Assembly (NCBI GenBank): GCA_963575745.1
Contig: CAUYUJ010008580.1
Span: 287,039 to 351,038, forward strand
DNA: 64,000 nucleotides
Source: Prorocentrum cordatum
Lineage: Eukaryota > Sar > Dinophyceae > Prorocentrales > Prorocentraceae
Direction: 5' to 3'
The translations under genes were made by a program, and so were the position numbers. Within the stretch, counting starts at the first letter, position 1; the number at the start of each line of letters is the position of its first letter. The notes under the pieces were generated by a model. The model did no database searches, was not told where the DNA came from, and saw nothing but the letters and a program-made list of their open reading frames with translations. This document shows positions 22,446-32,821 of this stretch, one piece after another.

Positions 22446-22504
22446 AGAGACAGGACTCGGGCGGGTGATACTGGGGGGGGACCTGAATGGGGGGGCGAAG
22501 AGAG

Positions 22505-22690
22505 CCCAGACCCCCTCGAGCAATGAACAAATCACGACGGGAGGCTTTTCACAATTTCCGGCCTCTCGGGGCCCTTACCAGGCCTCGGGGCCGTCAAAAG
22601 ACGACTCGGGATGAGAAACCGGTCCCGGGGAGGGGGTCAAGACCTCTGGGGGTCGACGTCATGAAAAAATCGTGACGTCGGGGGTCTGGG
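22505..22690. mobile_element. MITE-like element, family M3, copy 2
   Basis: The ends CCCAGACCCCCTCGAG and CGTCGGGGGTCTGGG are inverted repeats. 186 bp, and the internal words match 14680-14864. It lies between WW domain 1 and WW domain 2 of the nested gene. Confidence 0.8.
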
Positions 22691-22807
22691 AAAGGCCCTA
22701 CATCTTTGGAGCCCCTTCTGGAGCCCAAACGGTCCCTAAAAGGCCCATTCAGAGCCGCTTCCTTCACCCCCCAAGGCAGGTCATCCCTCGTTGCCACACG
22801 CCCGAAG

Positions 22808-22840
22808 GTCGACCTGCCTCCTGGGTGGGAGAGCGCCAAA
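22808..22840 (+). CDS. Nested helicase gene: microexon with first half of WW domain 2
   Basis: After the acceptor CCGAAG the frame reads VDLPPGWESAK, the N-terminal strand of a WW domain with its first Trp. Joined to the exon at 23046 it gives PPGWESAK then DPATGGTYFF, a continuous WW fold. The exon is about 33 nt. The bases AGA occur at both junctions, so the exact cut is ambiguous. Confidence 0.65.
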
Positions 22841-22869
22841 GACAGGGGAACGAACAATGACATAAACCG

Positions 22870-23013
22870 AACAACTCACAGGTGCGCGCGGATTTCCCAG
22901 ATCCGCGCTGGACCCCCCTGGCGGCGCCTCCAGCGCCGCCCCTGGCGCGCTCCGCGCGCCGGGGAGGGGGCTCCAGCGCGGATCCGAGAAATCCGCGCAC
23001 ACCTCCGAGTTCT
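22870..23013. mobile_element. Palindromic element, family F1, filling a short intron
   Basis: Left arm AACTC, AGGTGCGCGCGGATTTC, GATCCGCGCTGG. Right arm is its reverse complement CCAGCGCGGATC, GAAATCCGCGCACACCT, GAGTT. It occupies about 144 bp of an intron of about 205 bp that splits WW domain 2. Confidence 0.8.
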
Positions 23014-23045
23014 CAGGGCTCTGTCGTCCTTCGCTCCCCTGAGAG

Positions 23046-23215
23046 ATCCTGCGACCGGTGGGACATACTTCTTCCACCAGGCCACGGGGAGGTCCTCGTG
23101 GACGGTGCCAGCCGGAGGAGGGCCAGGCGAGAGGCCACGGCGGCCCCCCGCCCGGCCCACAAGAGATCCGCCCGAGTGCGGCCCCCGGACCTCCTCCCGA
23201 GCGGCCAGAGCTTTT
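23046..23215 (+). CDS. Nested helicase gene: second half of WW domain 2 and proline/arginine-rich tail
   Basis: The frame reads DPATGGTYFFHQATGRSSW then TVPAG, the last two strands of a WW domain with aromatic pair, second Trp and closing Pro. It continues into a PGERPRRPPARP-type stretch and then meets a TCC array. The 3' end is uncertain and may be anywhere from about 23110 to 23215. Confidence 0.65.
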
Positions 23216-23730
23216 CCTCCTCCTCCTCCTCCTCCTCCTCCTCCTCCTCCTCCTCCCCCTCTCCCCCTCCCCCCCTCCATCCTCCTCTCCTCCTCCTCCT
23301 CATCTCCTATCCCTCCTCTCCTCCTCCTTTCCTCCTCCTCCTCCTCCTCCTCCTCCTCCTCCTCCTCCTCCCTCTCCTCCTCCTCCTCCTCCTCCTCTCC
23401 TCCTCCCTCCTCCTCCCTCCTCCTCCTCCTCCCTCCTCCTCCTCCTCCTCCTCCTCCTCCTCCTCCTCCTCCTCCTCCTCCCTCCCTCCCTCCCTCCCTC
23501 CCTCCCTCCCTCCCTCCCTCCCTCCCTCCCTCCCTCCCTCCCTCCTCCCTCCCTCCCTCCCTCCCTCCTCCCTCCCTCCCTCCCTCCTCCTCCTCCTCCC
23601 TCCTCCTCCTCCTCCTCCTCCTTCCTCCTCTTCCTCCTCTCCTCCTCCTCCTCCTCCCTCCTCCTCCTCCTCCTCCTCCCCTCCGCCTCCTCCTCCTCCT
23701 CCTCCTCCTCCTCCTCCTTTTCCTCCTCCT
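23215..23730. repeat. (TCC)n and (TCCC)n array
   Basis: TCC blocks interrupted by a long TCCC tetranucleotide stretch at about 23478-23590. It is one of the longest arrays in the window. Confidence 0.95.
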
Positions 23731-24549
23731 CGGGTCGCCCACGACCCCGGGGGAAACCGTGCTGATGTGAAGGGGAAGGGAGGGTGACCCACATCGGCCA
23801 CGCGCAGAGGGGGCAGGGGGAGGGGGGAAGACTTCTCAGAAGCATGCCTGCCTCCTAGAAGGCGCGGGCCTTCTCTGTAGATGGAAGGCGGGCGCCGTCT
23901 GAGAAGCAGCATCCTTCTAAGAAGCCTTCCCCGCTCCCCCTTCCCCCCTCTGCGCGCCGCCAGCCAAAAGAAACAAAAATGCCAGAGAGGGCCGCCGCTG
24001 TTTTTTGTCCGGAGGCCTCGGCCGCAGCGGACGAGGGGCGACCCCCATCCGTCGGCATGTCACGCTGCGGGGGCGGCGAAACCTGGGGCGTAGCCGCCTA
24101 GGGAGAGGGCCCAAGAGGGAGGGGCGGGCGAATGGTTCACCCCGCTGACCTCAAAAGAAGAGGGTGACTGGCGAAGGCCAGTGAGCTGGAGGAGCCCTCA
24201 CCCACAACTCACAGCATGCCCCAAAGAGGGCAGAAAGCTGGCGGAGGCGGGAGTCTTGGAGCCCCGACGCAGCGAGAGGCAAAGCGTGGGGAGGTCCTGA
24301 CCAGAGTCCGGGACCCCATCGAGCTGGATCGATCTACGAGGGCCTGTAGCAACTCCAGTGCTAGAAGTAGTCGCCGCAGCAACTCCAGCAGCTAGAAGTA
24401 GTTTCTGTAGTGCATCCTCCCAGTGCGTGCTAAGCCGTGCGTCCACGCACGCTCACGCCATGAGTTGCCGCGCGAATGAAGTTTTGCCGTGCGAAGAAAG
24501 AACAACAACAAAAAAAATCTGCGAGGGCCCCAAAGCCCCAAACTAGAAG

Positions 24550-24890
24550 AAGTCGCCCGGCGCCAACAACAGATGACGCCAGGATCGCAGGGGTGGGCCG
24601 CCGTTGTCTCTGCTGTGGCTTATGTCGGGCGCGTCCCCCTACAAGGGGAGTCTAGACAAAAAATCAAACAATACACCAAAAATGCCCCCAAAGGGTCCAA
24701 AAATACTAAAAAAGAAAATAGTCCCTGGACTATTTTTGGACTATGTTTTGATTATTGTTGGTGCATTTTTTATTTTTCGTCGAAAATCCCCCTGTAGGGG
24801 GACAGGCCCGACTGAACGCCAAAGAAATACAACGCCAGGATCTCAGGGGTGGGCCGCCGTGGTCTCCGCTTTGGCCCTCCCCCGAAGCAG
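24550..24890. repeat. 45-bp direct repeats flanking an M1 element
   Basis: ACGCCAGGATC, CAGGGGTGGGCCGCCGT and GTCTC recur on the two sides of the M1 element (about 24572-24618 and 24829-24875). They are much longer than an ordinary target-site duplication. Confidence 0.75.
24620..24816. mobile_element. MITE-like element, family M1, copy 1
   Basis: The ends TTATGTCGGGC..CCCCCTACA and GGGGGACAGGCCCGACTGAA are inverted repeats, with internal TTTTTCGTCGAAAATCC and an A/T-rich centre. Non-coding. Confidence 0.82.
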
Positions 24891-25065
24891 ATGAGGCGGC
24901 GCAGCTCGCGGAGCCTCTGACCGAAGACCGCCGGGGCACAGCGCTCGGGCTGTCCGAGCGGGTGTCCGCCTTCGCGGCCAGCGGTGACGCCGAGCTCGCC
25001 CTGCCCGGGCTCAGCTCCAGGGAGCGGTCTTTGGTGCACGACGAGGCCAAGAAGAATGGAGTTCC
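24891..25065 (+). CDS. Nested helicase gene: R3H domain exon
   Basis: After CCCGAAGCAG the frame reads DEAAQLAEPL, then ERVSAFAASGDAELALPG, then LSSRERSLVHDEAKKNGV. This has the R3H layout: hydrophobic strand, leucine/proline turn, the ER...VH signature with Arg and His three residues apart, and a helix ending before a Gly. R3H domains bind single-stranded nucleic acid, and in IGHMBP2 follow an SF1 helicase, the same order as here. The donor is near CCGAG at about 25065. The final part of the R3H fold would be in a later exon that I have not found with confidence. Confidence 0.65.
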
Positions 25066-25109
25066 GAGGGGAAAAAGATACCGACCAGGGCATGCCAGCG
25101 TCGTGGAAC

Positions 25110-25510
25110 ACGATACGGCGAACCGCGGTTTGTCGATTTCGGCGTCCAGGGGCCCTCGCCGGGCCCCAGGACAGTCAAAAGACGGCTCGCGATGAAAAAC
25201 TAGCCCTCGGGAAGGGGTCGGGACTTCAGGGGACCGCGCATGGAACAAATCATGACATCGGATATCTGGGAAGACACCGATACTACTGCTCGTCCTGGAG
25301 ATCCCTCGTCGCCACAGATTGATTGGCCTCGAAACATGGGTCAGAACGCACCCCGGGAGAGGTCGGGGAAGCAGCGGCATTGGCGTCGGTGCCCTACTGG
25401 TCCCAGACCTGTGACGTCCTGGTTTTGTGCAGGACGGCGTCATCCGAAGTCCTTGACCCTTTCCCCGGGGCCGGTTTTTCATCCTGAGTTGTTTTTCTAC
25501 GAGCCTGTTT
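25110..25510. mobile_element. Degraded M3 copies, direct then inverted
   Basis: CAGTCAAAAGACGGCTCGCGATG through GGACCGCGCATGGAACAAATC follows the M3 order at 25110-25271. At 25403-25510 the same words occur reversed (CCCAGACCTGTGACGTCC to GGCCGGTTTTTCATCC). Both are diverged. Confidence 0.6.
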
Positions 25511-25639
25511 TTTTTAGACTCTGGCAAGTTTACTTGCATGGACGGGGGGGGGGGGGGCTGAGCCTGAAGCAAGCCCGGGGGGTGGGGGCAGACGGAATCC
25601 AGTTGTAGGAATATCTGCTGATTCTCGCAGTCGTAGTCG

Positions 25640-26440
25640 CATTCGCGATGACAGTCGCAGTGGCAACGGCAGTCGCAGTCACAGCCTCAGCCTCAGCCTG
25701 CCTCAGCCCTCAGCCTCAGCCTGCCTCAGCCTCAGCCTCAGCCTGCTTCAGCCTCAGCCTCAGTCTGCCTTCAGCCTCGCCTCAGCCTCCGCCTGCCTCA
25801 GCCTCAGCCTGCATCAGCCTCAGCCTCAGCCTCAGCCTGCCTCAGCATCAGCCTGCCTCAGCCTCAGCCTCAGCCTGCCTCAGCCTCAGCCTCAGCCTGC
25901 TTCAGCCTCAGCCTCAGTCTGCCTTCAGCCTCGGCCTCAGCCTCAGCCTGCCTCAGCCTCAGCCTGCATCAGCCTCAGCCTCAGCCTCAGCCTGCCTCAG
26001 CATCAGCCTGCCTCAGCCTCAGCCTCAGCCTGCCTCAGCCTCAGCCTCAGCCTGCTTCAGCCTCAGCCTCAGTCTGCCTCAGCCTCGGCCTCAGCCTCAG
26101 CCTGCCTCAGCCTCAGCCTGCAGCCTGCCTCAGCCTCAGCCTCAGCCTCAGCCTCAGCCTGCCTCAGCCTCAGCCTGCCTCAGCCTCAGCCTCAGCCTGC
26201 TTCAGCCTCAGCCTCAGTCTGCCTTCAGCCTCGGCCTCAGCCTCAGCCTGCCTCAGCCTCAGCCTGCATCAGCCTCAGCCTCAGCCTCAGCCTGCCTCAG
26301 CATCAGCCTGCCTCAGCCTCAGCCTCAGCCTGCCTCAGCCTCAGCCTGCTTCAGCCTCAGCCTCAGTCTGCCTTCAGCCTCGGCCTCAGCCTCAGCCTGC
26401 CTCAGCCTCAGCCTGCCTCAGCCTCAGCCTCAGCCTGCCT
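25640..26440 (+). repeat. CAGCCT-type hexanucleotide array
   Basis: About 800 bp of CAGCCT with regular GCCTGC and TTCAGCC variants. Longer blocks of about 310 bp recur (25850 region and 26170 region). It reads as alternating Q, P, A and S. Confidence 0.93.
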
Positions 26441-26444
26441 CAGC

Positions 26445-26876
26445 ATTCAAAATGTGGCCCGGGAATGGAGTTCTGGGAACTCGAAGAACACGAAGTGGCC
26501 TACAGTTGGCTCCGGGCATTCAAAATCATGCCCAGGAATGGAGTTCTGGGAACTCGAAGACCACGAAGTGGCCTACAGTTGGCTCCGGGCATTCAAAATG
26601 TGGCCCGGGAATGGAGTTCTGGGAACTCGAAGAGCACGAAGTGGCCTACAGTTGGCTCCGGGCATCCAAAATGTGGCCCGGGAATGGAGTTCTGGGAACT
26701 CGAAGAGCACGAAGTGGCCTACAGTTGGCTCCGGGCATCCAAAATGCGGCCCGGGAATGGAGTTCTGGGAGGTCGAAGAGCACGAAGTGTGTGACTGTTG
26801 GCTCCGGTTATTCAAAATGTGGCCCGGGAATGGAGTTCTGGGAGGTCGAAGAGCACGAAGTGTGTGACTGTTGGCT
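26445..26876 (+). repeat. Six-copy tandem array, unit exactly 73 bp
   Basis: Units begin at 26445, 26518, 26591, 26664, 26737 and 26810, each with AATGTGGCCCGGGAATGGAG (or near variant), TTCTGGGA and CGAAG. The last two units share GGTCGAAGAG and GTGTGACTG instead of AACTCGAAGA and GGCCTACAG. Because 73 is not a multiple of 3, successive units are read in different frames. Confidence 0.95.
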
Positions 26877-27235
26877 TAAAACGAGCCCGGCTCTGTTCCC
26901 GGCCCTCCTCCCCGGCACCCGCCCAGACCCCCTTGTGGAGTCCAGATGCTCACTTTTGACACCACTAGAAACCTATCAGCAAAAGCTGTTAGGTAAAAAA
27001 ACAGGCTCTCTACGGTCCCAGGGACCGGCGAGCGACCCCCCCCGGGGCCGAGAACGGCGAACAACTTTTTTTTGGTCTGCGGGTCGAGAGCGGGCCTCTT
27101 CCGGTGAAGAGCCTTAAAGACAACGGCGAAGCACCTCCCTCCTGATTTTTGCCACGACGCGACGATCGTGCCTGTTCAGATGCAACTCTTGGGAGGTCAA
27201 ATTCTGTTTTCGCCCTGGTCCGAAATTCGGCTTAA

Positions 27236-27300
27236 TCCAGCTAAATCCCGCTTAATCCCGCTTAATCCCGTTCAATCCAGCTTAATCCCGCTTAATCCGA
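27236..27300. repeat. 10-bp tandem repeat CTTAATCCCG
   Basis: Six to seven units of (C/G)CTTAATCC(C/A)G. Confidence 0.9.
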
Positions 27301-27408
27301 GGCCCATTCCGGCGTAACAGCTCCCAAATGGGGCTTCATCCTCCTTAATCTTTCCGACGAAAACCTCCCAGCAGTTGCCTCCTAATGCCTGGGGTGGCTC
27401 CCTCAGGA

Positions 27409-27535
27409 CTCTTCTCCGCCTCGGCCGGAGAGGGGCCGGACCGCTGCGTGACGCTCTTCCGGGACGGCCCCTGCAGGGGCGGGGGCGAGGGCAAGAAGGG
27501 CACGGGCAGAGGCCGGGCCCGGGAGCGGCGCCCGA
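27409..27535 (+). CDS. Possible exon of the nested gene (unknown product)
   Basis: Bounded by CCCTCAG on the left and GAG followed by GTGAGG on the right, a canonical-looking pair. The frame reads LFSASAGEGPDRCVTLFRDG then a Gly/Lys/Arg-rich stretch. No family recognised. It lies about 2.3 kb after the R3H exon and before the next GCN1 exon. The call rests only on splice-like borders and an open GC-rich frame. Confidence 0.25.
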
Positions 27536-27637
27536 GGTGAGGAGCGCCGACGGGCCGGCGGCCGCCCGACCCCTGCAGCGAGTTCGAGGGTGACGACGCC
27601 AAGCACGACGACGGGCCTGGGCCTGCGAGGAGGGAAA

Positions 27638-27850
27638 GGTACCTGCGGGCAGTACTTATATCCATATCCAGAGCGTCGTGGACTTTTCGGGAAGAGGTGC
27701 CGCAACGCCGAGGCGCGCTGGATATGGATACAATCAAGCCTCTTGGGGCCAGATTTTTATCCATATCCAGTGCGTCTACGGTTTCTGGGGAAGAGAGCCC
27801 AAGAATCCAAGACGCTCTGGATGTGGATATAATTATTGCCCGCAGTACCC
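27638..27850. mobile_element. Inverted-repeat element with TATCC arms (family M7)
   Basis: Left arm GTACCTGCGGGCAGTA, TTATATCCATATCC, AGAGCGTC. Right arm is the near reverse complement (GACGCTCTGGATGTGGATAT, ATTGCCCGCAGTACCC). A second inverted pair lies inside. Related TATCC/GGATA words occur near 9228-9400 and 28170-28330. Confidence 0.7.
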
Positions 27851-28159
27851 ACGCCTCTACCCTTCGCCCGTTTGCCCCGTTTTGGGCCTCCTGGGAGGCC
27901 CTCGTCACCACCGCTGGCTTCGCCTCGAAATCCTGGTCAGAGCGCACCCCTGGAGAGTTCTGGGGAGCAACGGTGTCGGTGCCTTTTGAGTTCCCCAAGG
28001 CCAGCCGGGGGCCGCGGCGTCCGCCCTGCCAGGCCACCGCGGGCTGCGCCGAGCGGGGTCGAGCCGGCGAGCGAAGCGCGCAGGCGGGGCGCAGGTCGCG
28101 TCGGGCGCTCGCCCCAGGAGAGGAGGAGCAGAACGAAGAGGAGTGCGGGCTGCGGCTCA

Positions 28160-29134
<975 letters not shown>

Positions 29135-29319
29135 AAACATACGAACTGGAGGGGAACGGGGGCATCCAGGATATATGGGAAAAGGGGCCAGTTGGCGTCC
29201 CCCGGGGCCCCTAAACTTCTTTGGCTCGCATCAGCCCTGGCCTTCCTCCTGGCCAGACATGCGACCTCCAGGGCTCCAGCACCCTTCCGAATCACCAAAG
29301 CGGCATAACTATGATTTAT

Positions 29320-29449
29320 CGAAGGTCCGCGTGGGTGTCTTGGATCTGCGCTGGGCCCTCTGGCGGAGCCGCTGGCACAGCCCCTGGCGCGCTCCGCGCG
29401 CGCCCGGCGCAGGTCCAAGGATTCCGAGCGGACCGGACCTGCGAGAAAC
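29320..29449. mobile_element. Palindromic element, family F1, diverged copy
   Basis: GGTCCGCG, TCTTGGATCTGCGCTGGG on the left and GCAGGTCCAAGGATTCCGAG, CGGACC on the right pair as inverted repeats. The core CCCTGGCGCGCTCCGCGCGC is shared with the other copies. Confidence 0.65.
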
Positions 29450-29546
29450 CATGTTCATGCCGTTGTTGCTTTTTTGCTCTGGATCGGGCAATGATCCCCC
29501 CCCTTTGGATCCGCTGGGGTGGTTGGGCACGTGCTGTCGGAAGAGG

Positions 29547-29672
29547 GGGAGGAGGAGGAGGAGGAGGAGGAGGAGGAGGAGGAGGGGAGGAGGAGGAGGG
29601 GGAGGAGGGGGAGGGGGAGGAGGAGGAGGAGGAGGCGGAGGAGGAGGAGGAGGGGGGGGGGGGGGCGGCGGG
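29547..29672. repeat. (GGA)n array
   Basis: GGA units with GGGG interruptions ending in a 12-G run. Confidence 0.93.
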
Positions 29673-29913
29673 ACTGGGCAGGCTCAATCAGAAGATCAAT
29701 CACCTTCCTTTTTTGGGGCCAAACATATATTACAACACGCAAAGAAAATCTCCAGAGCACTCCTCCTGGCTGGGCCTGCGACCTCCGGGGCTCTGTGCGG
29801 GCCCGCATCAGGGAGGCCGCCTGCGTGCCGAGCAGCCCACGCCGCTCGCCCGCTTGCCGCCGGTCCGCGCGGCCCTCCCGCCGAGGGTTCGGCGCCAGAA
29901 GGATCGAGGATCG

Positions 29914-29935
29914 AGTAGGAGGAGGGGGAGGAGGA

Positions 29936-29969
<34 letters not shown>

Positions 29970-30050
29970 GAGGAGGAGGAGGAGGAGGAGGAGGAGGAGG
30001 GAGGAGGAGGAGGAGGAGGAGGAGGAGGAGGAGGAGGAGGAGGAGGGTCG
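29914..30050. repeat. (GGA)n array
   Basis: About 40 GGA units with two short interruptions. Confidence 0.95.
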
Positions 30051-30914
30051 AGGAGGTAGACGCCGACAGGAGGCCCAGTCAGCCCGCCAGCGCGCGCCCT
30101 CGTGCGCTATGGTCGTTCCAGTGGCCCCTTTCACTGTAGCCCTCGGGTAAAGCCAGGGCCCCCGGCAAGGGGAGCCGGTCAGTAATAGGGCCCCGAGGCC
30201 CCCAAAATGTCCGAATCATTAATTGGGGTCTGCCATAGCCTGTAATTCTCAGGTGACGGCAGTTCTGGTTAGTGGACTGCAGTGCAGTGACGGCAGTTCT
30301 GGTTAGTGGACATCATTAAACTAGGTCCCATTGAACCCAGTCCTGCCAATGCCCGACCCCGAGGCTTCCACCGGTCCTGACTGCCAGCGCACCTTGACGT
30401 GATCGTTTTCAGTATTCCTCCTTTTCTTCCTTGCCACGGGAGGAAAAACCACCCCGACCCCCAACATTGGCGTTTACTAATCGGCACTGGGCGTTTACGA
30501 AAAAGCCTTGTCCTATTTGATTCCTTTCTTGGGAGCGCTTACTAAAATGGCTTCGCTTGTCGGAATGCTCATTTTGAGGGTGGTTTGTTCTGATCTCCAC
30601 TTCGCCCCCCCCCCGTCCCCCTCGCGCCAGCCGCGCCCTCTCTCGCATGCTCCCGCTCGCCAACCACCGTGTCCGCTGTGCTCCCGCACGCCCCTGCTTC
30701 ACCCTCGCGCTTCCTCGCTTCCCGCGCCCCGACGCCGGCTTCGGTTCTCGGTACGATCGAAGTGGGTACGGAAAGAATGGTGACGAAGACCGCCAGCAGT
30801 TCCTGTTCATTTTGAACTGGACTCGCTGTCGGTATCCCCGCGGATGTTGTCCCTTTGAGACAGACGGCCGGCCACCCACCAGCGGCCGCTGCTGGTTTTG
30901 GACATCATGTGTTT

Positions 30915-31078
30915 CAGGAGGGGAAAAAACACACAGACACAATGATTCGTCGATTCCCAGAAAATATGCGAAAATATGGTAAATGGGGGGGAAGACGAGA
31001 ACCCAGAAAATATAGGAAGATATGGAGAATCTTTTTATTTGTGTGTATTTACTTGTGTGTCCCAGGGCCCCTTCAGTG
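30915..31078 (+). mobile_element. Dispersed repeat, family M4, copy 1
   Basis: CAGGAGGGGAAA, CACACAGACACAATGATTCG, CAGAAAATATGCG, GGGGGGAAGACGAGAACCC, TTGTGTGTATTTACTTG and GGGCCCCTTC run in the same order as at 34329-34493 and, reversed, at 60989-61160. Confidence 0.75.
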
Positions 31079-31267
31079 TTGTTCGGCCTCGTACCCATGT
31101 TGCCGTTCGTACCCACTTCGGGCGGCCGAAACCGGCGCGCGCCACCTTATTCGGGCCGTCGGCGGGGTGCCCTGGCGGGGAGCCGCTCACCTCGTCCGCT
31201 CCCCCCGGCCCCCCCTGGTCGTGGCAGGAACTCGGCGAGCGCGGCCGTCGTCGACGTGTTCTGCGCA

Positions 31268-31440
31268 CCTCTCCTCCTTCTCCTCGTCCTCCTCCTCCTC
31301 CTCCTCCTCCTCCTCCTCCTCCTCCTCCTCCTCCCCTTTCTCCTCCTCCTCCTCCTCCTCCTCCTCCTCCTCCTCCTCCTCCTCCTCCTCCTCCTCCCCG
31401 TCCTCCTCCTCCCCGTCCTCCTCCTCCCCCTCTTCCCCCT
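31268..31440. repeat. (TCC)n array upstream of GCN1 exon e
   Basis: TCC units with CCC and GTCC interruptions. Pyrimidine-rich sequence continues to about 31505, 15 bp before the exon acceptor. Confidence 0.94.
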
Positions 31441-31521
31441 GTTCCGCCTCCTGCTGCTCTTCCCCCGCCTTGTCCTCATCCGTCCCCTCCTCCCGCTCCC
31501 CCATCGTCGGCCCGCGCCGAG

Positions 31522-31584
31522 GCTGCATCGCAGACTGCAGCGAAGGTGATGATGTCGCAGCTCAGCGGGCCAGGAGTGAAGCAG
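31522..31584 (+). CDS. GCN1: GCN1 exon e
   Basis: The frame AASQT then AAKVMMSQLSGPGVK then Q matches the GCN1 block REAADDCAKAVMSNLSAHGVKL. Acceptor GCCGAG at 31516-31521. Donor placed after CAG at 31584, where the intron would begin GCCGCA. This exon resumes GCN1 after the 22-kb intron with the nested helicase gene. Confidence 0.82.
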
Positions 31585-32099
31585 GCCGCACCGCCCCGGC
31601 GGCGTAAGACGTGCAGCGAGCCACCGCGTAGCGGATCACCCTCCAGAAGCGAACATTCCTTCCTCCTTCTCTGGTCCTCCTCCGCGCCCGCCCGGTTCCA
31701 CCCCACCCACAAGCGAACCATCCTTCTTCCTCGTCGTTTCTTCCTCCTCCTCCGCTCCCGCCCAGTCTTCGTCTTCCTCGCCCCCTCCTACTGCTTCGTC
31801 TCCCCGTCCTCCCTTCCCACCTCTCCTCGCCTTGCTCTCGTCCGCATCCGCATGCGCCTGCCGGAGTCCGAGGATGTCCTGTGCGGTCGAGCCGTTAGCG
31901 CGGGGCTCGGGCTGCCATAGCGAGAGCTTGCGGCGAGGGGCCGCAGTGGCTTTCTCTCTTCCAGGGGAATTCCTGGCCGCCTGACTTGCTGTCAAGAAGT
32001 CGATCGATACAGGAATCAAGGGAGACAGAGAGAGAGATATTGTGACTGATTTTGAGGCGAACATCGAGATTGACACTAAGACTGAGAGACCTGTGAGAG

Positions 32100-32184
32100 A
32101 GGGGCAGAGAGCGAGAGAGAGAGAGAGAAGACACACACACACACACACACACGTCAATGCTATGTATATTTATATGTGTGTGTG

Positions 32185-32215
<31 letters not shown>
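32100..32215. repeat. (GA)n and (AC)n dinucleotide tracts
   Basis: GAGA and ACAC runs around a TATGTATATTTATATG island. Confidence 0.88.
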
Positions 32216-32216
<1 letters not shown>

Positions 32217-32373
32217 ACAAAAAAAAAGAAACAACAAAACAAAAGAGACAGGCGTGTATGTATCCCACACGTTTCCCTCTTCCTCCTCTGCGCCTTCGCC
32301 CGCGACCTCTCCCCTCCCTCCTTCCCTCTCCCGTGCATTCTCGCGGGGGCTCGCCGGGTGGCCCTCCACACAG

Positions 32374-32424
32374 GTCTTGAAGCCCCTCCTGGAGGGCATC
32401 CAGGACAAGCAGTGGAAGACCAAG
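32374..32424 (+). CDS. GCN1: GCN1 exon f
   Basis: The frame VLKPLLEGIQDKQWKTK matches VLPSLLAALEEESWRTK of GCN1, directly following GVKL encoded by the preceding exon. Acceptor CACACAG at 32367-32373. After AAG at 32424 the similarity stops, and the next GCN1 exon lies 8 kb downstream. At 51 nt it is among the smallest exons here. Confidence 0.8.
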
Positions 32425-32664
32425 CCTGGGGCCAAGCCGCGCCCCTACCGAATGTGCCTCGTGAGCACGTTCGGTAGGACGATCGCTGCATTGCCCATCG
32501 CGGACGCGTGGGGCGCCCCCTCCACCCGCTGGCAGCAGCGGTCATCGACTTCGAGGGTGTTTCTGTACTGCTTGGGGCAAAATGGGCATGATAGCCCCCG
32601 GCGCCCCCCACCCCCTACAAAGTAACGCCCCCCCCCCCTCCCAGGTGCGCCCCGGGCACTGCCG

Positions 32665-32665
<1 letters not shown>

Positions 32666-32696
<31 letters not shown>

Positions 32697-32715
32697 TCGT
32701 CGCTCGTCGCTCGTC
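32666..32715. repeat. (GTC)n array
   Basis: GTCGTCGTC run passing into GTCGCTC units. Confidence 0.9.
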
Positions 32716-32821
32716 GCTCATCGTCGTGGTGTGCGCGGATGCGGCTGGATCCTCTTTTTTTATTCCGGGCCGATGACGGCCGTCATTTGGGGGGGAAGGG
32801 GGGCGATGACGTCAGGTTTCG

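Noticed and set aside
26445-26876. CRISPR-like array
   Set aside because: The 73-bp units abut without spacers and the DNA is eukaryotic; it is an ordinary tandem repeat.
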